Shown here in pieces: positions 45,134-55,727 of a stretch of DNA of 64,000 nt. The notes beneath the pieces were generated by a model. It did not search any database, was not told the origin of the DNA, and worked only from the letters and a program-made list of their open reading frames with translations. The position numbers and the translations under genes are program-made. Source of the DNA: Platerodrilus igneus. Lineage: Eukaryota > Arthropoda > Insecta > Coleoptera > Lycidae. The stretch is from contig JARFIW010001369.1 of NCBI GenBank assembly GCA_036346225.1, positions 1,426,001-1,490,000 on the forward strand, read 5' to 3'. Numbering within the stretch: position 1 is the first letter of the stretch; each line of letters begins with the position of its first letter.

Positions 45134-46022
45134 GACCGGAGTTTAGTCTGGCGTGGCTTGGCCGGAATGTCGTTTTCCGAGTTTCTGGTTGGACAGTTTC
45201 GGTGCCAGTGTCTTTAAAAGCAGAAGCGACATTTTGGTAGTTCTTTTGCTGTGGGTGGACGTCTGGCAGCTGGTGTGGGGTTGGTCGTCCTTACCGTTGC
45301 CTCTTTCACGTTTTCTTCGATTTTTATGAGGCGGGTGACCATTTCCCATAATGTCGTCGGCATGCGACACTGAATTGGGGTCCTCAGTGTCGGCAGGAGG
45401 AAGTCCGTAAACAGTTGAATGTCTCGGTTGTTGTTTAGTTTTAAGCGGCGGGCTTGTTGTACCTTCGTGCCAAGTGAGGCAGCTATTGGTTGAGACGCCA
45501 TCTGCTTCTGTTCATAGTAAACGGAGGTTATTTTGGCTCTAATGGTTGGACTGTCGTACTTGTCCAGTAATTACCTTTTGAATTCGCTGTAGGTGGGTTG
45601 GAACATCGTGTATGCTTCCCACCATATGACAAATTGGCCTCAGAATTGAACGGATGTTGTGAGTGCATCCGCATTCATCGCATCTATTTGTTGAAAGATT
45701 TCTGCGGGATCCTCCAGAAGGGTGTCAGAAATGTAGGTTTTTCTGTTTTGGAGGTGGCTGTGGTGACGTGGTATAGGTCTTCCGCGAGCGTCTTGATTGT
45801 GGCCATTTTATCGGTTGGTTGTGTTTGTTGAGCGCCACTGGGTTGTTGCAGTCCCAGAACTGTTGGTGGTTGTGTGACTTCTTGGGTTGGATGCGGCTGG
45901 TTGCTGTCCGGCTGGACGTCTGATGTGGTTTAACTCCTCGTCTCGTGCATTATGATGGTTCTTGCAAGCGCGCTGTTTGCAAAATCTTCTGTGAAGACGG
46001 CCCAATCACGTTGGACGCTTCT
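45134..46022 (-). pseudogene. gag of the gag-protease LTR element
   Basis: Frames at 46005-45808, 45501-45214 and 45370-45143 read as a Gag: Gln/Ser/Thr-rich N-terminus, a capsid-like helical region (ASLGTKVQQARRLKLNNN, IQLFTDFLLPTLRTPIQCRM, TTLWEMVTRLIKIEENVKEA), then a Cys-rich end (KCRFCF, stop, HWHRNCP) that looks like a broken zinc knuckle. Several stops and shifts interrupt it. The capsid layout (RTPIQCRMP) is typical of gypsy-type Gag with a basic tail. Confidence 0.6.
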
Positions 46023-47085
46023 TGTTATCGTTCGAGTGGGCGGCGTCTGAAAGCATGTAGGCTTGGCTTGGTTATTTGTTTAATAATACTAAGCAAAAAT
46101 AATTATAAGTTCATAAATACATAAAATAAAAGTGAAATTGATTTATTTTAACAGATTGAGCAGCTCGGAAATCTTCGGTAATCATCGAAAGTCTTCGGAT
46201 GACTTCATGGTTGCTTCTGGAACTAGTAGTCAACTTAAAAACTGATTAAATGAATGTATATACAGTTTGACGGGGAATATAAGTCTTTGATAGTCTTCAG
46301 ATTTCTTCGGAGTGCTTCGGAAGTTGTTTATGAGGCCCAGTGTGAACCTGAACAACGATGATTAGAAAATATGTACAGTGTAAAGAGGTCCAGACATTTT
46401 CGGTGGTCTTCGGATCTCTTCGGAAAGCTACGTGTTTTAATTGTGGGTCAACGTTACGTTACAAAGAATTATGAAATGAAATTAAAAACTACTAATTTAC
46501 AATATATACAAGTAAAGAGGGTTCAGAAAGTCTTCGGATGTCTTCTGAACTCTCGGCAGGCTTCGTGGTAGTGATGCCTCTACGGGGATGTCGTCCCGGT
46601 GGTAGAGTTTGAAAGATGCAATCACAATAACGACTTGTCGGTGAAGAATGAAACGGAGCTTAACGTTCATACGTGGTTTGTTAACTATGGATTGATGAAT
46701 TATAATGACGTGCCCTGGGTACGGCGTCGGACAGCGTCACCGTCGGAGAATATGCAGGCTTTGGAGAGCACTGCGTGTTGTAGTATAACAGGCTATGGAG
46801 AGTGCTGCTCGTTGAAGGGTTTGCAGGCTATGGGGAGCACTGCAAGGTGATTCCTTAGGTTTTGGTGAGCACTAACGATTGTCTTCTAGAGAATTTGAAA
46901 TTTTATTAATACACTTCCATTTCCTATTCTTCCTGTGTTTAAAAACGTTAATGATGTCTTTAATCAATAGAATTGTGTATTTCGAATTTTGAATGTAAAA
47001 GAATCTCAAAATTTAGTTTTACCAATAAACGGACAGATTTTTGGGTATCACAATAAATGAGTTGGAGATTCTCGCGATTTTTAGT
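46023..47085 (-). mobile_element. LTR B (5' LTR) of gag-protease element
   Basis: Ends CGATAACA at 46023 on the minus strand, next to gag. About 1.06 kb is present, and the TGTTGAC start is missing because the sequence switches to a Jockey LINE at 47086, right after CGATTTTTAGT. 46155-46600 holds three diverged repeats centred on CTTCGGA(T/A)CTCTTCGG-like words. 46740-46870 holds a GCAGGCTATGG(G)AGCACTGC repeat cluster that is also in LTRs A and C. Confidence 0.75.
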
Positions 47086-47296
47086 ATTACTTCAGCATCG
47101 GAAGACACCGCATCGCATTTTAATTTGCGTTTCAACTTCCGCATTAGAAGATTTTACAACGTCTAACTACTACAGCTGTACGAGAGCACTTCCTAGCATT
47201 GAATATACCGATACAAGAAGGCGGTGTGAATTAAAACCCCGGCTTTATGTGCAACGTGAGGATATTCATTGCAAAAGCAGTTGTTTTAGTACAGCT
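47086..47296 (+). other. 5' flank/leader of the Jockey LINE piece
   Basis: Sequence from the LTR B junction to the ORF1 ATG. An upstream frame runs in from 47057 without recognised content. The junction shows no target duplication that I can find. Confidence 0.4.
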
Positions 47297-48797
47297 ATGA
47301 ACGAAGAAACACCGACAACTTCCGTACCAGCTCCGACGACGAACGACACAATAATGCAAGACACCGACGCCGAAATGGAATTTCAACAATCAGACACCGC
47401 AACGGGCATGATCGCGACCACCGACACACCAAGAAAGCGCACACGGGCCACTATTAATACATCCAAAGTACAGCTCCTGAACCCCGACAACTCGCAAAAA
47501 AAACAGCGCCTCCGATAACGCTCCCGCCAATATCCGACCTCACCGACTGCTCCAGCGCCGTAAGACCCTACGACGAAGACGAAAGCCAGCACACCTCAGA
47601 TCCCGCCCATATATGTGGAGAAGTTTCCGAAATTCTTAAATCACGCCACAGCTATTATCGATCTACTTAAGAAACGGGTAGATATACTGCTTCTGGAGAA
47701 GGAGCCCGTATATACGCCAGCGATATTACTGAATTCAGATTCCTTCAAGACTATCTGAAGAAGAACAAAATAGAATTTCATATGTACACGCTCAAAACCG
47801 AACGAGAACTGAAAGTTGTGCTTCGCGGACTTGCCAGCAACCTGACAACAGACGACATCAAAGACGAGCTTGTAGATAGGGTTTATCCAGTTAAGCACGT
47901 GGGAAAGCTAGAAAGCCGGACCCGAGACTACTGTAATACCTTCCTGGTGATTCTAAAGAACGAGCTCATCTCCAGGAGATATACATGATCACGGACTTAC
48001 TCTACTGCACCAAAATTCACGTCACCGCCTTCGTGGCGACTGTTGAAATTCCGTAATGCTTTGCTTGCCAAAGATTTGGCCACTCAAGTCTCAACTGCGG
48101 ATTGAACTCTCGGTGCGTGAAGTGCGCTCGACCACACCATGTAGCGCAGTGCAGGAAGAGGCGGGAAGAGCAACCCACGTGCGCTAATTGCAACGGACCG
48201 CATTCGGCCAACTACAGAAACTGTCCGGCGTACCAACGTCAGCTACAGATGAAACACAAAACAGCTCCAGCACATCCCCGACCACAAGCAGCACCAGACA
48301 CAGACGAAGAAGGTTGGATCCGAGTCACGCACGGAAGAAACAGGCAAGCTACTACTACAACGCCTCCACGCATAGCACCAACCGACGCTCAAGTATCGAC
48401 CTACGCCCAAGCAACCGCCAGACAGTCAACCGACAAAGCTCCGATACCAAGTCCAGCTGATGATTCGAGCGATTTCGACACGTGTGCTCAACCGACGCAA
48501 GACGCCACCGGCAAAAAGACAACCAAGAAAGGACGGAGACACCGCCGCAAAACAACAAGTCCAATAATTGAATCCAAATCTGAACTACAAATTCCTCATA
48601 CATTCCGTCTGATCCCTCACAAGATCGTCAATCCAGCACCGCCTACTACCAACGACGACACATCAACCTTACGCAAAATACTGCACAAGCTGATGCAAAT
48701 AAATCAGAAAGGCATCAGCGCATACATGGCAGGAGAATCCGTCACTTCCGTAATCTGGACAACGCTTACTGACATTCTCTCATCCCTTAATGTCTGA
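47297..48797 (+). pseudogene. Jockey-clade LINE ORF1 (Gag with PRE_C2HC and zinc knuckles)
   Basis: Starts MNEETPTTSVPAPT at 47297. The N-terminal acidic/Thr-rich part ends in a basic NTSKVQLLNP/QKKQRLR and a stop at 47518. After frameshifts come YVEKFPKF, then the PRE_C2HC domain (HMYTLKTERELKVVLRGL, DDIKDEL, RVYPVKHV), then CCHC knuckles (CFACQRFGHSS-like, CVKCARPHHVAQC, CANCNGPHSANYRNCP) in the 231-codon frame at 48102-48797. Jockey, TART and HeT-A Gags share this order. The protein binds LINE RNA. One stop and two or more shifts make it non-functional. Confidence 0.85.
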
Positions 48798-49706
48798 CGC
48801 CTCACAAAAAAGAAAATTGACTATCTTCTACTGGAACGCCAACCGGAATACGAAACAAACTGCCCGAACTTAAACACTTCATGCAGGAACACGACGTGGA
48901 CTTGGGGCTACTAGGAGAAACCCGACTCACTGCAACGAGACAAATCCGAATTGCCAACTACGCGACCTACAGGAAAGACATAACGCTACAACCTGGACAG
49001 CAAGCTTGGTACACAGACGAATACATCACTTACTAATTAATATCCCGGACACATACATGGACTCCGTTGCAATGAAAATCAGAACGAACCACTCACACTT
49101 AAAATTGGTGGCTGCATACAGAAGTCCCGGACACATCCGCTTCAGGCCCGAAGACATAGACTTACTTCTCGACGATGACACACCGACATTAATTGCTGGA
49201 GACCTGAACGCTAAACATACTTCATGGGGCACCAGAGAGAACAACCAGGACGACATCATCCTCTAGACACACGTGATGGAAAAAGACTTCGACATACTTA
49301 GACCGGACCATCCGACACGAATACCGACAAGAGCCACTGATCCACCTGACACACTGGACATCCCTTACCATATATCCACAAAAGTCATCGAGGGCTTAAG
49401 CTCCGACAAACTCCTAGTCATCGCCACCATACACACAAATCCTACAACACGGCACAACAGGACAATTCACACAACAAACTGGAGGAAATACAATAAATTT
49501 CTTCAACAACACATTTCACACGAAGACCCCATCATCGCCTCAATAGCAGACCTAGACTCAGCAGTTACAGACCTAACAAGCACACTTAAAACAGCCCTAC
49601 AACACAGTACAAAGACAATTCAACCACGGGACAGAAAAAACGAGTTACCAGACTACATAAAAGACTTGTTTAAAGAGAAGCGCCAACTTGTGAGAAGACG
49701 GCTTAA
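48790..49706 (+). pseudogene. Jockey LINE ORF2, endonuclease part only
   Basis: The ATG at 48790 overlaps the ORF1 stop as ATGTCTGA, the compact arrangement usual in Jockey elements. FYWNAN, GLLGETRL (catalytic Glu), LVAAYRSPGH, DTPTLIAGDLNAKHTSWG and LDIPYHIS mark an AP-type endonuclease. A frameshift lies at about 48836 and a stop at 49264. The frame runs on to KEKRQLVRRR at about 49700 and then switches directly into LTR C, so the whole RT is missing. It is either a 3' deletion or a captured fragment. Confidence 0.85.
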
Positions 49707-50220
49707 CGTTCATACGTGGTTTGTTAACTATGGATTGATGAATTATAATGACGTGCCCTGGGTACGGCGTCGGACAGAGTCACCGTCGGAGAATGTGCAG
49801 GCTATGGAGAGCACTGCGTGTTGTAGTAGCAGGCTATGGAAAGCGCTGCTCGTTGAAGGGTTTGCAGGCTATGGGGAGCACTGCAAGGTGATTCCTTAGG
49901 CTATGGTAAGCACTAACGAATGTCTTCTGAAGAATTTGAAATTATATTTCTACACTTCTATTTCCTATTCTTCCTGTGTTGAAAAACGTTAATGATGTCT
50001 TTAACCAATGGAATTGTGTATTTCGAATTTTGAATGTAAAGGAATCTCCAAATTTAAATTACCAATGAACGGACAGCTTTTTGGGTACCACAATAAATGA
50101 GTTGGAATTTTCTCGCGATTTTTAGTTTTTTCTATTTCCAGCTCGTGTACTTTGATATAGTCAACTGCAATTCTGTCAGTTTGTTCTGTGCTCAGCTCGC
50201 GTGCGGTGATATAGTCAACA
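49707..50220 (-). mobile_element. LTR C, partial
   Basis: Matches LTR B from CTTAACGTTCATACGTGG (46660) to CGATTTTTAG, then LTR A to its very end AGTCAACA at 50220. It therefore keeps the 5' terminus of the LTR (TGTTGAC on the minus strand) but lacks the half with the CTTCGG repeats. SINE B resumes at the next base. Confidence 0.8.
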
Positions 50221-50460
50221 GATTCCGGGTTCGAATCCCATCACAATCCGCTTGAAAAATGTTAAGCGAGAGTTTTTCACAAAAATACGCATTTGTTCGT
50301 TTGAGAGGTAAAATGCAGGTCCCGTGTGAGTGTTGTCATGCACGTTTAAAATCCCTATCTTGTTTGAAACAGCATGGGTTCGGCAAAATTCAAAATTTTT
50401 TAAGAAAAAAACTTGTTTTCTCGCCAATGTAGTTCCTTCGGATGGAGCATTGAAAAATTT
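50221..50460 (+). mobile_element. SINE B body (right half of a split copy)
   Basis: Begins GATTCCGGGTTCGAATCCC, the B box, and continues through TTCACAAAAATACGC, GGTCCCGTGTGAGTGTTGTC and TCGCCAATGTAGTTCCTTCG to GGAGCATTGAAAAA. Together with 43495-43542 it makes one nearly complete SINE B. The minus-strand 70-codon frame here is an artefact of the SINE. Confidence 0.85.
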
Positions 50461-50527
50461 TTAAAAATGTAGTCTTTAAAACTATTTTTTGGGTTTCATT
50501 GCAACAAATTTGTCTATTATATTTCGT

Positions 50528-51087
50528 TCATTTTAGCTCAATTTCCTTGTGGATATTCAAAAGAGCCAACCCATTTAAACGATCTTCTGACATTGTTGAC
50601 CGTAAATAAGCTTTCAACCTATTTATTGTTAAAAAACTTCTTTTCGTCAAGGTGGTAGAATCGGAAATTGTTGCAAACAGGATAAGTACTGTCCTTACTG
50701 CTTGAAAAAATCGTTGCAATGAAAAGTGCCTCTATAGCATTAAAGACAAATTATCATTTCCATCCCATTTTACACGCCACAACAAAATTTTATATCGTAG
50801 CTGTCCTTCACTTACGTGAATATCAGTTTGGTAAATTAAGGCAGTTTGACAACATCTGCTAGAGTGTGCTTTTGAAATTAAGAACAGATTAATCTTTCAG
50901 GAGCTAATATGTCTGTCAAACGGTTGTTAAATCGACTTCCCATTTCATGAATGAAATGATCGATAAACGCCACAAAAATTGTTTGACGAGAACATTCTTT
51001 AGGGCTGGCGGTTTCCACATTTGCCCTATGGATTTGTCGTCCGCACAATCTAAGAAAGGAATTAGGTACCATCATAATGGCCCACAA
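50528..51087 (-). pseudogene. hAT-type transposase remnant (ZMYM1-like group)
   Basis: The frame at 51087-50878 reads LCGRQIHRANVETASPKECS, then IFVAFIDHFIHEMGSRF, a block common to ZMYM1-like/52-kDa-repressor-like hAT proteins. The frame at 50719-50528 carries TKRSFLTINRLKAYLRSTM and EDRLNGLALLNIHKEI, the C-terminal hAT dimerisation motif. The sequence between them contains stops. No terminal inverted repeats found, so only the C-terminal third of the transposase survives. Confidence 0.8.
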
Positions 51088-51536
51088 AATTAATCAAACG
51101 ACTAATTTAATTTTTATACATATGAATTTTAATTTCGATATTAAAGTTTATTGCCATTTGCTTGACTTCTAAAAATATGCCATTAAGAATTTCTTCGCGA
51201 TTAAGACTTTCATTTTTAAAAATACGAACTAGTTTCGAAATAGTTTCCATTGTAAAAAAAAATTTTAATTTGATTAAAGTAATGAAATATTCCTAACAAT
51301 GTGCTTATCCACAGAGATATGATAATGTAACGAAAACTCTATTTGCAATAACAATAACAATTTGCAATAGCTGTTTTCATACTGGTTGTGTAAGCCTTTT
51401 TTAGCAACTCTTATAGTACTATAAAATTTCTAAAAGCTCACAACAATTTTCTTACTTTAACTAACATTACAAATATAATTTTCTTAATTAATTAATTTAA
51501 TCTCGAAGCACTATAATAATTACTTTATATACAAAG
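51088..51536. other. AT-rich spacer, possibly hAT-derived
   Basis: Minus-strand words around 51120-51240 (MKVLIAKKFLMAY-like reading) could be upstream hAT sequence, but the reading is too degraded to call. Confidence 0.3.
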
Positions 51537-53370
51537 CAGTGGTAGATAAGGGTAGAAAAGGAGCGATAGTAGGTTTATTCGGTTTAGACACGAGAAATGA
51601 CAGAGAAAATAGACTGGTAGAATTTTGCGACAAGAACGACTTAACCATCAGAAATACATTATTTCAACATAATGCTAGAAGACGATACACATATGGAAGA
51701 TGCCAGGAGATAACAATGGATTGATGAAAAGTGCAAAGAGGTACAAACTAAGATGGAAACAGGAAAGACAGACAAAGTAGGTAGAAATATATAAGAAATT
51801 TATTTTCAGGAGAGGAACTAACAGTATTAAAACAGAAACCAGACATTGAGAATGATGACCTAGGATATCCGATACCTAGAGATGAGTTTGAACTAGCATT
51901 AAAGGGTCTGAAAAATGGTAAGGCGCCGGGTATAGATAAGGTGCAAGCAGAAACTCTAAAAGCCACTAGACAAGCAGTAACCGAACGTCTCTTCCAACTT
52001 GTAAGCTATATCTATGAGACAGGCGAGATACCCAAAGATTTCAAACGTAACATCATAGTAACTATACCAAAAAAAAGAGGAGCGGATAAATGTAAAAATT
52101 TTCAAACAATAAGTTTGACAGCACGCGTTTCAAAAATATTAACAAGAATTGTACAAAAACGAATGGCAAAACAAGCTGAAGAAATACTGGGAAAAGATCA
52201 ATTTGGGTTTAGACGAAACAGGGGAACACGAGTGGCTATTTTAGCTCTAAGGGTGATAATGGAGAAAACAATGGAGAAGGGGGAAAGCGTATATATAAGG
52301 TTTGTAGATCTGGAAAAAGCATTCGACAATGTAAAATGGAAAAAAATGTTTGAAATACTCAAAAAATTGGAATGAGTTTTAGGGATAGACGGATAGTGCT
52401 TTTTTTTATACAAAAAAGCAAACAGCGGTAATAGAATTAGAACGAGAAATTAGAGAAGTAAACATTAAGAAAGGGGTAAGACAAGAATGTGCCTTATCCC
52501 CATTAATTTTTAACTTGTACATAGAAGAGGCAATGAACACTGTCAAATGCAGGAAGACATTTGATATTAATATGCAGGGACAAAAGATTGATATGCTTAG
52601 ATTTGCAGATGATATAGCGGTATTAGCGTCTAGCAAAGAAGAGTTGGAAGCTGCTCTTAATGAAATGGATACAGTTCTAACGGAGAGATATGGTATGAAA
52701 GTTAACAAAAATAAAACTAAAGTTCTAGTATGCAAAAGAGGAGAAAATAAATCAACAAACAAGAATACAAATAGGTAGCGAGAACTTACAAGAGGTTAAG
52801 GATTTCTGTTACCTAGGAAGCCAAATAACGCAAGATGAGGAAAGCACAAAAGATGTAAAACAAAGATTAGCATAAGGTCGTGCTACATTTAACAAGAAAA
52901 AGCTACTACTGTGTTCAAAGACAACAAACATAGACACAAGGAAAAGGTTGCTTAAAATATATGTGTGGAGCACAGCACAGCTGTGAAGCCTGGACAGTAT
53001 GAGAAGCAGACAAGAAAAATGTAGAAGCCTTTGAAATGTGGTGCTACAGATGTATGATGAAGATATCATGGGCAGATAAAGTTAAGAACAAAGAGGTACT
53101 AGAAATGGTAGGGGAAGAAAGAAGTATGTGGAAAACAGTATAAAATAGGAGAAATAGGAAGAAGGCCACATACTAAGACATAAGAGAATAGTGCGGAATA
53201 TATTAGAAGCAGAGATAGAAAAAAAAGAAGTAGAGGTAGACCTAGGTTAGACTAGTGCATACAGACAGTGAAAGATGTAGGCTATGAGAATTTCAGGGAA
53301 ATGTGTAGGTTAGCTCAGAATAGAAATTAATGGAGGTACGCTTCCAACAAGTCGCAAGATGTGAAAGCTA
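51537..53370 (+). pseudogene. RTE-type LINE ORF (endonuclease end, RT, C-terminal domain)
   Basis: Begins in the endonuclease (KGRKGAIVGLFGLDTRNDRE, LTIRNTLFQHNARR), then a gap and stop near 51724. The RT spans 51941-52375 with GEIPKDFKRNIIVTIPKK, CKNFQTISL (normally NYRTISL), DQFGFRRNRGTR and VDLEKAFDNV, then 52375-52790 with GVRQECALSPLIFNLYIEEA and MLRFADDIAVLASS (intact FADD). C-terminal blocks follow at 52800-53340 (YLGSQITQDEES, CEAWTV, AFEMWCYRCMMKISW). It lacks the EN N-half and has several stops. The fragment at 20415-20768 is the same family. Confidence 0.88.
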
Positions 53371-53654
53371 ATCACAAAAATAATTTTACTTAAATATAGT
53401 GATTATTATAAACAACTACAGGTATTGGTTTTGCAATACTCTTAACACGGTATATTATTAAGCCGTAAACTTTCAGCTCCGCCAGCTATTGAAGGGGCTT
53501 GTTTGACACAGCCACGAATTCTGTGTAAAGTGTGCGATTTGAAAGTGGAAATACGACGTATGCCGTACACTTGAGGAGCAATAGACATAAAAATGTAATA
53601 GTTACCGCTACTGGCGAAGATGGTGTAGAAATAGTTACCACACGTTTAACAACC
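53371..53654. other. Spacer, nothing recognised
   Basis: Mixed-composition DNA between the RTE remnant and the polymerase-associated fragment. No frame or repeat assigned. Confidence 0.35.
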
Positions 53655-54017
53655 GTATGGCTAACTATCGCATAAAGAACGACTGTGCCGACGATGGAGT
53701 ATCTGAGTTTCCTTGCAAGCAGAAAGAGCGGTTTATTCGATTAATTAATGAAAAAAAACACACAACATATAGTAACAAAAGTTAATTGCGAACTCTACGC
53801 CGTCTACACAAAAATGGAAGAAGAGACTACCGATGTTAAATCCTTTAACACAAAAAATATGGTTATAACATTTTCTAGTAATCTGGAAAATATGTATGAG
53901 GTCTTAAGCGAAACCATGAGAATAAAATCGGAGGAATTTCAAACACGTGGGTCCGGTAGGTCTTTGGAAAAGGTGCTTTATTTAGAAATAAATATTAATA
54001 AGTATAAGTCGATGTGA
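53655..54017 (+). pseudogene. Fragment resembling Polinton/DNA-polymerase-B-associated proteins
   Basis: The main frame (53748-54017) ends EEFQTRGSGRSLEKVLYLEI, then NINKYKSM. An RGSGW(S/T)L followed by LxxxINKYxPM segment is a recurrent feature of large insect ORFs that carry a viral or Polinton-type DNA polymerase B downstream; here the Trp is Arg. A second frame just upstream (53660-53760; ANYRIKNDCADDGVSEFPC) may belong to the same gene after a shift. Stops follow and no polymerase motifs are found, so this is at most a 5' remnant. Family call from memory of the motif, not a search. Confidence 0.4.
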
Positions 54018-54929
54018 GGAGTTCTAGGTTAAGAATAAAAATTGTGAATATGTATTTAGAAATGTAGTTTACAAAATTTAAACTGTATTAGTAAAAAATT
54101 GTCTGTAATAAAAAGTTTTAAGAATGGTTTTTGGATTTTCTTTTAGGTTAGAGCTGCAGGAAAGTGATAATTTACCGTGTATCTAGATATAAACCAGGCG
54201 AATAGAAAGTAAAATAAATAAAGTATAGTAAAAGTTAAGTTAAAAATTTTTGGAAATCTTAAGGCGCTAAGGAAAAGTTTGGAGTTGTCACACATGGTGT
54301 AGTTAGTATTCGCGTTTCTGCAGTTTAGTTTAAAAGAATTTCGGGTTGGGGTGCGATTAGGTAAACATTCTGTCGGATCTGTAATTCTCGCACATGACCT
54401 TTCGAGCGAGCCCCAAACGCGGTGGAAATATCTTTAGAATTAAAAAACAAGAAGATGGATTTGAAGTAATTTGAGTCGACGGCGCTGTAACGTAATCAAA
54501 GAAGGCAGGTGTGATGTAATCAAAATGGTTGATGTGGGGGTGTGCGAGCAAGGAAGGGAGCAAGGAGGAAGCAAGGAGGAAATCCATCCCACAAGGAGGA
54601 AATTCCTTTAAAATAAAACTTAGCAGATCCACCTTATGGGAACTTACATGTAAAACCTAGACGAAGAAAACTATTTGGTCCAGATGTGTGTGGAAATATG
54701 GATGCTGGTGGAAATGTGGTTCCAGGATTCTTGATTTTCCTCTACTTAAATGTTTGATTTGGTCTCTGTAAATCTTCATTTTTATACTACGTATGTTAAC
54801 TAACGGTTTGTAAATAGATGTACTTGTTAAGGTTTCCGTTTTTTCTTTCTGTGTCACCCATCTCACTTTACGACGTTTAGAGCTAGCACGGAATCCAATT
54901 CTTTTGGATTTCTATTCTACTCTTGCTTG
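54018..54929. other. Unassigned; short GGAGGAAG repeats
   Basis: 54550-54610 holds four imperfect CAAGGAGGAA(G) repeats. A 91-codon minus-strand frame spans it at 54632-54357 but is unrecognised and purine-biased, so I do not call it a gene. Confidence 0.35.
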
Positions 54930-55030
54930 GAACAATACGGGTTCAGCGCAATTCAAAATTTTCAGGTAAAAAAAAAATCGCTTCCTGGCCAATGTAGTAC
55001 CTTCTGGTTGAGCATTGGAGATGCAAATAT
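54930..55030 (+). mobile_element. SINE B 3' fragment
   Basis: TTGCTTGGAACAATACGGGT, then CAATTCAAAATTTTCAGGTA and CGCTTCCTGGCCAATGTAG to GAGCATTGGAGATGCAAAT, matching the last third of the 37144-37442 copy. The head and most of the body are absent. Confidence 0.8.
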
Positions 55031-55129
55031 AGGTGAATGCCGCTGCCGTGTGTTTGTGTAAGTGTGTCGTTACCATGTGTTTTAATGTAGTGTCCGAATT
55101 TATCGTTCCAACCTTTTTTTTAATACGCT

Positions 55130-55710
55130 AGTTACATATCCATCAAATTAGAATATATATGTAATTAAATGAAACTATTAAAACTTAAGTTAGATGCAAC
55201 AGTGTAGAAATCGAAGGACTTATAATAAAAGGTTAATGAAAGTTCACAAACCAGACAATGAGAACAGGCCTGAATACATTGTATTCCAGACGCAACGTGA
55301 AACCGCAGGTGCAGGTCACAGTAGGTTACAAGACATCAATTATTAAAATTAAGATTTTTACTTTGTATTGTATAAATGAATAAAAAAAATAGCAGACATG
55401 AGCTTTGCAGTTCTCGCAAGCAATGTGAGGGGCAGGCATAGCATAAATACTCTCGAGAGCACAAGATGGTCAGTCAGTCTAGAGCTTCACAACTTTTACA
55501 TTGTTGTTAGTTAAGCTACTCCCCGTAATTTTAGTGTATTTAATTAAAGTGAATTTCAACTTAGAATTATTTCGATCTCTAAACGATAATGAATATAACG
55601 TACTTGTAAATCAAAAATTAACTGTAATTTCAGTGTAAAATAAATTGGTAGAAGACGTTTTTTGGAAAAGCCTTTTTAAAAAACCGCTCCAAGAGGTTCA
55701 AAATTTATCT
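55130..55710 (+). repeat. 5' LTR of copy C
   Basis: Starts AGTTACATATCC, parallel to AGTTATGTATCC of the 508-bp LTR, and ends at TTTATCT before the primer site. Contains CACCTGCGG/CAGGTGCAGGTCACAG-type words, GTGAGGGGCAGG and AATAAATTGG in the same order as the other LTRs. 581 bp. Confidence 0.85.
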
Positions 55711-55727
55711 TGCGCAGTCTGTAGAAT

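Noticed and set aside
54357..54632. 91-codon minus-strand ORF
   Set aside because: Overlaps GGAGGAA repeats, no recognised motif, and purine-strand bias explains the open frame.
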